From NCBI RefSeq assembly GCF_006543045.1, contig NZ_RBZW01000033.1, positions 55,909 to 119,908 on the forward strand: a DNA stretch of 64,000 bases, given 5' to 3'. The notes under the pieces were generated by a model. That model worked only from the letters and a program-made list of their open reading frames with translations, was not told the origin of the DNA and ran no database searches. Of the stretch, positions 42,805 to 51,079 are shown one piece after another (within the stretch, counting starts at the first letter, position 1; each line of letters begins with the position of its first letter). Both the position numbers and the translations under genes were made by a program. The DNA comes from Salinadaptatus halalkaliphilus (GTDB lineage Archaea > Halobacteriota > Halobacteria > Halobacteriales > Natrialbaceae).

Positions 42805-42878
42805 AGCCGCCCTCGTGTCTCGATCGTCGCACACGAAAGCACCGACCTCTTTTTGCGTCCGTGCAAACGTCCACTACG

Positions 42879-43229
42879 ATGATTGGGGCGTTCACAGTTG
42901 GGAAGAAAGCGGTAACGTTCGGCTACAAACGCTACGGCGTCCCTGGTGCGGTCGCCTCTGGCGGCGCCGTCCTGGCAGGATACGTCCTCGTCCGACGTGC
43001 GCTTCGGTCGACGACAGAGGCCGACGAACACACCCTCGAGTCGGCCATCGACGCACAATCGATCCAGCAGGCCGTCGACGAGGGCGGTCTCGAGGCCGTC
43101 GCCGACCGGGAGGCCCTCGAGGAGTCGGTCGACACCGAGGCGTTTCAGGCTGGCGTCGACGACCTCCAGTCGTCGGTGCGTGAGGAAACCGACGAGTTCG
43201 GAGACGACCACGCGCGAGAAAACGAGTAG
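42879..43229 (+). CDS. Conserved hypothetical protein with one membrane segment
   Basis: 116 residues. A short N-terminal amphipathic part (MIGAFTVGKKAVTFGYKRYG) is followed by a glycine/alanine-rich hydrophobic helix (VPGAVASGGAVLAGYVLV) and an acidic helical tail. A T-rich cctctttttgcg at 42846-42857 lies about 27 bp upstream of the ATG. Convergent with purD. Family seen in haloarchaea, function unknown. Confidence 0.6.
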   Translation: MIGAFTVGKKAVTFGYKRYGVPGAVASGGAVLAGYVLVRRALRSTTEADEHTLESAIDAQSIQQAVDEGGLEAVADREALEESVDTEAFQAGVDDLQSSVREETDEFGDDHARENE

Positions 43230-43285
43230 ACGACCGAAGAAAGACGAAGCGACGCGAGACTGACGAGCGCCGGGAGCGATCGTCG

Positions 43286-44641
43286 TTACTCGCGTCGCAG
43301 TTCCTCGACGTGGTCGATCCGTTGCTCGACGAGATCGGCTTTCCCGATGTCGTGGCGCACGTGCAGTCCCTCCTCGCCGGCGACCGCGAGCGCGTCCTCG
43401 GCAATTGCTTCGGCCTCGCTGATCGAATCCGCGACGCCGACCAGCGCGAACGATCTCGAGGTCGTCGTGTAGATGCCGTCCTCGCGGGCGTCCACGCTGG
43501 CGTAGTAAAGCAGTGCGTCGCCCGCGCTTTCTTCGTCTACTTGCACCTTCGCGCCGGCCTCGGGGTCCGTCGGGTATCCCGACGGCACGGCGTACTTACA
43601 CACCGTCGCCTGCTCGGCGAACTCGAGTGTCGGCACCGCCTCGCCGTCTCGAGCGGCCGTGAGAACCTCGAGGAAGTCGGTCTCGAGGACGGGCAGCGTG
43701 TTCATCGCCTCGGGGTCGCCAAAGCGGGCGTTGAACTCGACGACTTTCGGCCCCTCGGCGGTGATCATGAACTGGCCGTAGAGGATGCCCCGGTAGTCCT
43801 CGAGGGCGTCGACGGTGCCCTCGATGATCGAGACCGCCGCTTCGTAGTCGGCTTCGGTCATGAAGGGCAGTTCGCGGGTCGGGGCGGAGTAACTTCCCAT
43901 GCCGCCGGTGTTCGGTCCCTCGTCGCCCTCGTAGGCGCGTTTGTGGTCCTGGACGGCCGGCGCCGTCTCGACCGTGCCGTTGGCGACGAACGCCTGGATC
44001 GTGACCTCCTCGCCGATGAGTCGTTCCTCGAGGACGATCCGATCGTAGTCGGAGTCGCGAATGTAGGCCTTGCCCTCCTCGGGAGTAACCTGGTCGCCGA
44101 TGACCTTGACGCCTTTCCCGCCGGTCAGTCCGACCGGCTTGATCGCGAGGTCGCCGTCGTACTCGTCGATAAAGTCGCAGGCGGCGTCCATGTCCTCGAA
44201 CGTCTCGAAGTCCGGACAGCCCGGCACGTCGTTGTCCTGCATGAACTCCCGCTGGAAGGCCTTGTCCGTCTCGATCCGGGCGTCGGCTTCCTTCGGGCCG
44301 AAGGCGTAGATCTCGGCGTCCTCGAGTGCGTCGGCGACACCTGCCTCGAGCGGCGCTTCGGGGCCGACGACGGCGAGCGTCGCGTCGACGGACTCGGCGT
44401 AGTCGACGACGGCGTCCGGATCGGTCGTCTCGAGCGTCTCAAAGCCGGCGGCGAGGTCGGCAATGCCGGGGTTGCGATTGCCCGCACAGGCATAGAGCTC
44501 GGCGTCGCTGTCGCCTCGCGCCTCGCTGTCCTCGGACGCAGCCCGACTGCTCGAGGCGCAACGCGCCTCGCTGCCTGCGAGCGCGCGAGCGATGGCGTGT
44601 TCGCGGCCGCCGCCGCCGATCAGGAGCACGGTTTCTGACAT
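43286..44641 (-). CDS. purD: Phosphoribosylamine-glycine ligase
   Basis: 451 residues. ATP-grasp enzyme that makes glycinamide ribonucleotide in purine synthesis. It begins ETVLLIGGGGREHAIARALA and has CDFIDEYDGDLAIKPVGLTG, then GGKGVKVIGD, DHKRAYEGDEGPNTGGMGSY and VVEFNARFGDPEAM, all GARS signatures. Residues 25-45 (EARCASSSRAASEDSEARGD plus S) are a Ser/Ala-rich insertion absent from the usual N-terminal domain, encoded by a palindromic DNA insert at 44507-44569. The rest is of normal length, so the enzyme is probably active. Confidence 0.95.
   Translation of the reverse strand: MSETVLLIGGGGREHAIARALAGSEARCASSSRAASEDSEARGDSDAELYACAGNRNPGIADLAAGFETLETTDPDAVVDYAESVDATLAVVGPEAPLEAGVADALEDAEIYAFGPKEADARIETDKAFQREFMQDNDVPGCPDFETFEDMDAACDFIDEYDGDLAIKPVGLTGGKGVKVIGDQVTPEEGKAYIRDSDYDRIVLEERLIGEEVTIQAFVANGTVETAPAVQDHKRAYEGDEGPNTGGMGSYSAPTRELPFMTEADYEAAVSIIEGTVDALEDYRGILYGQFMITAEGPKVVEFNARFGDPEAMNTLPVLETDFLEVLTAARDGEAVPTLEFAEQATVCKYAVPSGYPTDPEAGAKVQVDEESAGDALLYYASVDAREDGIYTTTSRSFALVGVADSISEAEAIAEDALAVAGEEGLHVRHDIGKADLVEQRIDHVEELRRE
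44507..44569. repeat. 63-bp in-frame insertion with palindrome in purD
   Basis: The insertion separates GS from DAELY in the conserved start of PurD and ends in a perfect hairpin cgaggcgc-aac-gcgcctcg (44552-44570). Its length is a multiple of three. It encodes Ser, Ala, Arg and Glu, and includes a cysteine. Similar palindromic sequence occurs in non-coding DNA of haloarchaea. Confidence 0.6.
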
Positions 44642-44754
44642 AGTCGATAGCCACACGCACGAACCTGTAAGCGTTGCTCTTTGCTCGAGTGAGAATAGTC
44701 ACGTTTGTGCATATCACCGTGGCAGTATCCGTATCACGTGGGGTGGCTTCGTCC

Positions 44755-45912
44755 TCACCGGGGCAACCCCGTCGTCCGCTCAAGGGTCGCGAGGACGACG
44801 ACGGTGGCGACGAGGACGACCGCGGCGCTTGCGAACACCTCGTCGTAGGTGAACCCGGACTCGATAAACCACCCCAGCACGGACGAGCCGACCGCCTGGG
44901 TGAGCATCCAGACCGAACTGAACACGGCGTAGGCGCTCGCCCGCGTCGAGTCGGGAAACGCCTCGAGGAGGAAGGTATCGACGGCCGGGAACAGCGCGTG
45001 GACGACGAAGCCGATCACGCTCGAGAGGACGACCAGCGCGAGCAGTCCCTCGACGTGAGTCAGGGCAAACAGGAGCACGGCGAACGTCGCGACGATGCCG
45101 AGCAGGTACGGTATCTGCGGGAGTCTGTCGGCAAGATCGCCGCCGACGTAGAACGCGGGGACGCCCGCGGCGAAGACGATGGTGAGCATCGCGCCCGCCG
45201 CCCCGCCCGAGAGTCCCTTTGACTGCATGTACAGTTCGTAGAAGTTGAACACGCCCTGCCAGACGAACACCGCCAGTCCGACGGTCGCCAGTGCCGTCAC
45301 GATGAGTCGCCACTCCGAGAGCGCGCCGGCGACGAAGTCGCGGTCTTCACGGCCAGCATCCGGCAGATCGGTGCGTCCCGCGGCAACCCACGTGGTGACC
45401 GTCATCACCGCCGCGCCGACGGCGATCGTCCACAGCGAGAGTCGCCAGTCGACGACCATCGTGAGGATCACGAGCGGCGCGGCGATCACCGCGGCGAGCT
45501 GGCCGGCCATCCCGTGAATGCCTACCATTCGACCGACGCGCTCGGGGAACAGTTCGCTCAACAGCGGATTCGCCGAAACGAAATAAATTCCGGAGGCGAC
45601 CCCCATGGCGAACGCCCCGACCATCAGATGTGGGACCGTCACCGCGGTCGCGGTAAACCCGGACGAGACGGCGAGGATCACGCCGGAGGCGAGCACGACC
45701 CGATGTCTGGGAACCTTCGTGAGCAACCAGCCGGTCGGCAGCCGAAGGGAGGCGCTGCCGACCCACGCCAGCGTCACGATCAGTCCGGCCGTCGCCTCGC
45801 CGATAGCGAACTCGGCGATAAACACGTCGAGCAACGGCGCGAAGATGATCCTGGCGAGATTGAGGAGGAAGACGAGACCACAGAGAGAGGCGAACAGTCG
45901 TACTCGAGCCAC
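44755..45912 (-). CDS. Major facilitator superfamily transporter
   Basis: 385 residues with twelve membrane helices. The loop 2-3 motif appears as SLRLPTGWLLTKVPRHRVVL (a variant of G-x-L-x-D-R-x-G-R-R), and loops around 135 (LFPERVGRMVGIHGMAGQLA) are MFS-like. The GTG at 45912 is the start; no better ATG exists near the first helix. Resembles nitrate/nitrite or sugar-phosphate-type carriers in the middle region, but substrate is unknown. Divergent from the chemoreceptor gene, sharing a 144-bp promoter region. Confidence 0.88.
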   Translation of the reverse strand: MARVRLFASLCGLVFLLNLARIIFAPLLDVFIAEFAIGEATAGLIVTLAWVGSASLRLPTGWLLTKVPRHRVVLASGVILAVSSGFTATAVTVPHLMVGAFAMGVASGIYFVSANPLLSELFPERVGRMVGIHGMAGQLAAVIAAPLVILTMVVDWRLSLWTIAVGAAVMTVTTWVAAGRTDLPDAGREDRDFVAGALSEWRLIVTALATVGLAVFVWQGVFNFYELYMQSKGLSGGAAGAMLTIVFAAGVPAFYVGGDLADRLPQIPYLLGIVATFAVLLFALTHVEGLLALVVLSSVIGFVVHALFPAVDTFLLEAFPDSTRASAYAVFSSVWMLTQAVGSSVLGWFIESGFTYDEVFASAAVVLVATVVVLATLERTTGLPR

Positions 45913-46027
45913 GATCAGTATTTCTAATAGGGTCTCTCAAGGCTTCCGAAAGCGGACAACTCCCGACAACTGTACCCGTCGGTCGCTTTGGGAAGCGGCA
46001 AAAATGTAGAATTGACGGACAAAACGT

Positions 46028-46038
46028 ACTTTTCGATA
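46028..46038 (+). promoter_or_regulatory. TATA-like region of the chemoreceptor gene
   Basis: acttttcgata lies about 22-30 bp before the ATG at 46057 and suggests the frameshifted gene still has a promoter. Confidence 0.4.
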
Positions 46039-46056
46039 TGAACACAGCAACGGTGT

Positions 46057-48031
46057 ATGTCGGGCAGAGTCGGAAGAATAACGGATCGGGCGATCGACAC
46101 GGCCGAACTGCGTCGGGCCGTCCAGGAGTTCGTCAGGTACGTCCCACGCGGAGAGTCGATCGGAGAGAACACCTGGAACGGCCGGCATCGGTCCATTCTG
46201 TTTCTCCTGTGGGCGCACGTACCGATACTAGTCGCGCTGGGGCTGTACGACGGCTACGATCCGTACTTGACGGGGGCAACCTACAGCGCCGCTCCGCTCT
46301 CGATCGTAGCACTCGAGGTCGGTGCGATCGGCGTGTTGGCGCTGCTTGCTAGCTGGTCGCGACTCCGTCGGCGCACACGAACCGTCCTCGCCGCACTCGG
46401 ATTGATGACGTGTTCAGCCGTTCGCCGCACTCGGATTGATGACGTGTTCAGCCGTGCTCGCTCACTTCTGGGGCGGGTTCATCGAAGCGCACTTTCACTT
46501 CTTCGTGATGGTAGGCGTCATCGCGGTCTACGAGGACTGGGTGCCTTTCCTGCTGGCGATTCTCTACGTCGCCGTTCAGCACGGTCTCTTTGGCATGATC
46601 GCACCGGGTGCCGTCTACAATCACTCGCCGGCGATCGAGAACCCGTGGGGGTGGGCGATCATCCACGCCGTGTTCGTCCTCGGCCTCTCCGCCGCGATCG
46701 TCCTCCACTGGCAGTCGATCGGGCGCGCACGCGAAGAGACCGAGACACAACTCGAGCACCTCCGGCAGCGCAATCAGGAGATAGAGGATCTCGAGGAGCG
46801 ACGCGCAGAGATCGAGGCGGCAAAGACCGACGCCGAGGAGGCAAAAGCGGAGGCCGAAGCCGCGACGGCCGAGGCCCGAGCGCGCCAGCAGGAGGTCGAG
46901 CAGTTGAACGAGCAGCTGCTGGTCCACGCGGCGGACGTCGCCGCTTCGATGGATGCGGTCGCAGACGGAAACTTCACGGCCGAACCGCCCACGGACACCG
47001 ACATCGAGGCCATCGAGGAGATCAGCGACGCGTTCGAACAGATGACCGACGAACTCGCGGCGACCGTACTCGATCTGCGCGAGTTCGCAGCCACCGTCGA
47101 GAGCGCGACCCAGTCGGTTCAGTCAGACGCCGTCACACTCGAGCGCCAGCAGCAACGACAGGCCGAGGACGTTCGAGACTTCGCGACTGAGCTTCGTGAT
47201 CTGGCCTCGGATCTCGATAGTTCGACCGACGAACTGGGCGATCTTTCGGCGACGATCGAGGAGATTGCCGCGAACGCCGATCAGGTCTCGAACGAGGCGG
47301 CGACCGCGGCCGCGGCAGCAGCCGACGGTAACGAGTCAGCGACGGCAGCTATCGAGGCGATCGAGGCGATCGAGCAGCGCATCGACGAACTCGCCGACCT
47401 GATCACCGTCCTCGACGATCGGATGGACGACGTCGCTGATAGCACGGCGCTGATCGAAGACATCGCCGACCAGACGAACGTGCTGGCGCTCAACGCGAGC
47501 ATCGAAGCCGCCCATTCCAAGGATGGGGGTGAGGGATTCGCCGTCGTGGCCGACGAGGTCAAAGCCCTCGCCACCGAGACCCAGGACCACTCTACGGCAA
47601 TCCAACGGACCATCGGTGAGACCGTCGAAGACGTCGAACGCGTCCAGCGTGAGATGGACCGAACCAAGGCACGTCTCGAGACCGGAAAGACGACGGTCAG
47701 CGATGCTGGCGAGACGTTTTCGACGCTCTCGGAGACGGTCGAAACGGTCGACACCTCGGTCGACGAGGTGGCCGTTGCGACCGACGACGGCGCGCGTTCG
47801 ACCGAAGCGATCGTCGACGCCGTCACGAGGGTCGCCGATCGCGCTCGAGCAATCGCCGAGCGGAGCGAATCGCTCGCGGATCGCGCCGAGGAGAGCACGA
47901 CGACGGTGGCCGAGGTTCGCTCGCAACTCGACGATCTGGCCGACAGAACCGCGACCCTCCAGCGCCAACTCGAGGCGTTCGAATGCGAGAGCGACGACGC
48001 CCAGTCACCGACCGTCGACGCGGACGACTGA
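46057..48031 (+). pseudogene. Methyl-accepting chemotaxis protein (6-helix Htr type), frameshifted by a 34-bp tandem duplication
   Basis: The first 125 codons (ATG 46057) encode two to three membrane helices ([41 protein letters not shown]). At 46422 an exact copy of the previous 34 bp shifts the frame by one; the rest of the protein continues in another frame from about 46439 to 48031 with further helices ([20 protein letters not shown]), a coiled coil, a HAMP-like region and the signalling tip [20 protein letters not shown] then [16 protein letters not shown]. Removing one copy gives an intact 646-residue transducer with His-rich second half of the sensor, resembling HtrVIII-type aerotaxis transducers. 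The downstream frame is open for over 500 codons, so the break looks recent or reversible. Confidence 0.85.
46388..46455 (+). repeat. Exact 34-bp tandem duplication in the chemoreceptor gene
   Basis: Copy one is 46388-46421 and copy two 46422-46455; both begin tcgccgcactcggattgatg and end acgtgttcagccgt, with no mismatch. Unit length 34 is not a multiple of three, so two copies shift the reading frame by +1. Confidence 0.95.
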
Positions 48032-48227
48032 CGGTTTGCGATCGACCTGAACGATGCCAGATCGTCGACGGGGCGGTGCCGAATCGGTGACGTGGGTCGT
48101 TCGGGATCAGTGGCGTAGATGGCTCAGAAACGGCGACGTGGACGGTGGCGACGCGATCAACCGTGACCGCAGAGCGACGCATCGACAGCGAACAGTATAA
48201 CACGCTCTCCGTGCGAACACCACGCAC

Positions 48228-49385
48228 ATGCTCGAGGGAGTCAACGTCGCGCTCGGGGTGACGGGGTCGATCGCGGCCGTCAAGACGGTCGAACTGGCCC
48301 ACGAGTTGCGACGACAGGGCGCCGACGTTCGCGGCGTGATGACCGCCAGTGCACAGGGGATTATCCATCCGTGGGCCGTCGAATTCGCGACCGATACCGA
48401 CATCGTCACGGAGATCACGGGTAGCGTCGAGCATGTCGAGCTCTGTGGCTACGACGGTTGGGCAGACGTGTTCTTGATCGCGCCGGCGACCGCCAACACG
48501 GTCGGCAAGATCGCCGGCGCGGTCGACGACACGCCCGTCACGACGTGTGCGACGACCGCACTCGGTGCCGACACGCCGGTCGTGATCGCACCCGCGATGC
48601 ACGAGCCGATGTACGACCACCCCGGCGTGCTCGAGGCGATCGACACCGTCGCCGAGTGGGGCGTCGACTTCGTCGATCCCCGCGTCGAAGAGGGCAAAGC
48701 GAAGATCGCGAGCGAGGAGGCCATCGTCGCCGATGTCGCCCGCGCGGCTGGCGATCGACCGCTCGAGGGCAGCCACGTCGTCGTCACCAGCGGCGCGACC
48801 AGCGAGCCGATCGATCCCGTTCGGGTGCTGACGAATCGCGCCTCGGGGACGATGGGACGGGCGGTCGCGAAGGCGTGCTACGCCCGTGGCGCGGATGTCA
48901 CCCTCGTTCACGACGGCCCCGACGTCTCCTACGCCGATGTCTGCCAGGTCGAAAGCGCCGACGAGATGCTCGAGGCGACCCAGACTGCCTGTGAAATGGC
49001 CGATACGCTCGTCTCGGCGGCCGCTATCGGGGATTACACTGTCGATGCGAGCGACGGGAAGATCCGGTCGGGCCAACAGCTCACCCTCGAGCTCGAGCCG
49101 ACGCCGAAGCTCATCGACGAGATTCGCGAGCGCCATCCCGACCTGCCGATCGTCGGGTTCAAAGCTGAAACGTCGGGCGACGAATCGGCGATGATCGAAC
49201 AGGCTCGCAAGACCCTGGAGCGAACGAACCTGGCGTTCGTCATCGCTAACGACGCGAGCGTGATGGGGGAGTCGACGACGGCGGCGCTGCTGGTACATGC
49301 AGACACTGCGGCACGGTACGAGGGCACGAAAGCGGGATTGGGCGGGGAAATCGCCGACTCGATCGCGGCGATCGTCGGCGAATGA
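48228..49385 (+). CDS. coaBC: Bifunctional phosphopantothenoylcysteine decarboxylase / phosphopantothenate-cysteine ligase
   Basis: 385 residues. Two steps of coenzyme A synthesis. The flavoprotein CoaC half begins NVALGVTGSIAAVKTVELAH and carries LIAPATANTVGKIAGAVDD and PAMHEPMYDHP. The CoaB half starts near residue 182 (HVVVTSGATSEPIDPVRVLT, NRASGTMGRAVAKACYARGA) with VSAAAIGDYTVD, a K-IRSG and a late VIANDASVMG. All domains are present in normal order and length. ATG at 48228. It is a single gene. Confidence 0.95.
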   Translation: MLEGVNVALGVTGSIAAVKTVELAHELRRQGADVRGVMTASAQGIIHPWAVEFATDTDIVTEITGSVEHVELCGYDGWADVFLIAPATANTVGKIAGAVDDTPVTTCATTALGADTPVVIAPAMHEPMYDHPGVLEAIDTVAEWGVDFVDPRVEEGKAKIASEEAIVADVARAAGDRPLEGSHVVVTSGATSEPIDPVRVLTNRASGTMGRAVAKACYARGADVTLVHDGPDVSYADVCQVESADEMLEATQTACEMADTLVSAAAIGDYTVDASDGKIRSGQQLTLELEPTPKLIDEIRERHPDLPIVGFKAETSGDESAMIEQARKTLERTNLAFVIANDASVMGESTTAALLVHADTAARYEGTKAGLGGEIADSIAAIVGE

Positions 49386-49610
49386 GACGAACGGTTCTCG
49401 CTGTGTTCCGGCAACCAAATCACGGCTCGTGGTCGCGCCGGAATTGACCACAGTGGGTCGTATGAAGGGAGTCATGGATCGGCGCCGACAGGGTGAACGG
49501 ACTTTCTTCGAGGGGGTCAGGGGAATTATATAGGAGGCGTTCATGCCACGATGTAATGGGAATCCGCTCGCGTAAGAAATATCGAACAATCGCTCTCTGC
49601 AGTACCTCAT

Positions 49611-50213
49611 ATGGCGTTACAACAGCGTGAACCTCCCGCCGACGACGTCGAGTCCGCGGAGCTCGAGGAGTTGCCAAAAGGGGAGATCTTCGAGGTACTT
49701 CGCAACCAGCGACGGCGGTACGTCCTTCACTATCTGAAACGCGACGATCAACCGGTCGAACTCGGGGATCTCGCCCAACAGGTCGCCGCCTGGGAGTACG
49801 ATACCACGCTCGAGGGCGTCACGCCAGCCCAACGAAAGCGCGTCTACACGACCCTCCAACAGACGCATCTGCCCAAGATGGACGAGGCAGGGATCCTCAC
49901 GTTCGACTCGGACCAGGGTGTCATCGCCTCGACCACGCGAACGCACGACATCAGCGTCTACCTCGAGATCGTCCCCGGCCACGAGTTCGCCTGGCGGGAG
50001 CTGTATCTCTCACTGGGCGCGATCAGCTGTGCGCTGGTCGCGGCGTTGTGGATGGGAATCTATCCGCTGACGGTGCTCTCGAATCTGGCCTGGATGGGGA
50101 TCGTCGCCGTGACGGTGACGGCGACCGCGATCGTCCACATCTACCACGAGCGGACGATGCGGCTCGGCCACGGCACGCAGCCACCGGAACTCAGCTACGG
50201 GACCGACGACTAG
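49611..50213 (+). CDS. DUF7344-type winged-helix protein with two membrane helices
   Basis: 200 residues. ELPKGEIFEVLRNQRRRYVL followed by HYLKRDDQPVELGDLAQQVA, RVYTTLQQTHLPKMDEAGIL and the YLEIVPG segment is the typical haloarchaeal HTH (DUF7344) that ends in a C-terminal membrane hairpin (about residues 129-147 and 151-172). It is likely a membrane-tethered transcription regulator. The 225 bp upstream hold no other gene that I can support. Confidence 0.78.
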   Translation: MALQQREPPADDVESAELEELPKGEIFEVLRNQRRRYVLHYLKRDDQPVELGDLAQQVAAWEYDTTLEGVTPAQRKRVYTTLQQTHLPKMDEAGILTFDSDQGVIASTTRTHDISVYLEIVPGHEFAWRELYLSLGAISCALVAALWMGIYPLTVLSNLAWMGIVAVTVTATAIVHIYHERTMRLGHGTQPPELSYGTDD

Positions 50214-50354
50214 CGGCTTCCCACGCCTGCACTGCTGGGTCGAACCAGTTGGCGGGTATCGGTTCGATGCCTCCAACGGCTCGGAGAGGAGGCAAAATCC
50301 AATCCGAACCGGACGGATCGTCAACTTTTACTTTACTACCGACCGACCTGCGAC

Positions 50355-50924
50355 ATGGATCAGTTGAAGCGGTCGCTCCTCGAGGCGCCGATCATCGAGA
50401 AGAACGGATACCACTACTTCGTCCATCCGATCAGCGACGGGCTCCCGAAGCTCGATCCGGGACTGCTTCGCGAGATCGTCATCGGCATCATCCGCAAGGC
50501 CGAACTCGAGGCGGTCGATCGAATCGTCACCCCGGCGGCGATGGGGATCCACATCTCGACGGCCGTCTCGCTGATGACCGACATTCCGCTGACGGTTATC
50601 CGGAAACGCGAGTACGGGCTCGAGGACGAGGTCGCGATTTCCCAGCAAACCGGCTACTCGGAAAACGAGATGTACATCAACGATGTCCGCGAGGGCGAGC
50701 GCGTCCTCGTGCTCGACGACGTGCTCTCGACGGGCGGCACGCTCGCGGCCGTCCTCGAGGCGCTCGACGGCATCGGTGCCGAGGTCGTCGACACCGTGGC
50801 GGTCATCAAGAAGGTCGGCGGCGAGAACAAGGTCGACGACGCCGGCCGCGATGTCAAGACGCTGATCAACGTCGACGTCGTCGACGGCGAGGTCGTCATC
50901 GTCGACGAGACGGGCGACGACTGA
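50355..50924 (+). CDS. hpt: Hypoxanthine/guanine phosphoribosyltransferase (archaeal type)
   Basis: 189 residues. Purine salvage from PRPP and hypoxanthine or guanine. The PRPP motif [20 protein letters not shown] near residues 117-136 is complete, and [20 protein letters not shown] and [12 protein letters not shown] match the haloarchaeal HGPRTase family; the enzyme is closer to adenine PRTases than to bacterial Hpt. ATG 50355, no upstream in-frame alternative of note. A palindromic repeat follows immediately after its stop. Confidence 0.87.
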   Translation: MDQLKRSLLEAPIIEKNGYHYFVHPISDGLPKLDPGLLREIVIGIIRKAELEAVDRIVTPAAMGIHISTAVSLMTDIPLTVIRKREYGLEDEVAISQQTGYSENEMYINDVREGERVLVLDDVLSTGGTLAAVLEALDGIGAEVVDTVAVIKKVGGENKVDDAGRDVKTLINVDVVDGEVVIVDETGDD

Positions 50925-50926
50925 TC

Positions 50927-51004
50927 GATCTACTGTAACGACAGACTGGCGCACCCACGGGGCTGTCGCGGTTGTGCCGGAGACGGCACGCAGCAGTCCG
51001 TATG
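50927..51004. repeat. Palindromic dispersed element, copy C
   Basis: Begins gatctactgtaacgacag and ends cagcagtccgtatg, with ggcgcaccc and gcggttgtgcc in the core. Same plan as copies A and D but about 78 bp and with an imperfect central stem. Lies between the phosphoribosyltransferase and the ABC operon. Confidence 0.6.
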
Positions 51005-51079
51005 ACGATCGGTTCGATGCGGTGACCGGTCGCCGCCGCGTCCAACAGTCTATTTACACCGGCGTGTGTGAGGTGGGGT

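Noticed and set aside
46439..48031. Second half of the chemoreceptor as an independent normal gene
   Set aside because: It lacks its first helices and any promoter of its own; the exact 34-bp duplication explains the split better, although internal translation cannot be excluded.
49461..49533. Short plus frame MKGVMDRRRQGERTFFEGVR with a TATA-like string after it
   Set aside because: No ribosome site or TATA box upstream and no known family; the TATA-like string more likely serves a downstream transcript.
47823..49610. 595-codon minus-strand frame over coaBC
   Set aside because: Shadow frame; coaBC on the plus strand is unambiguous.
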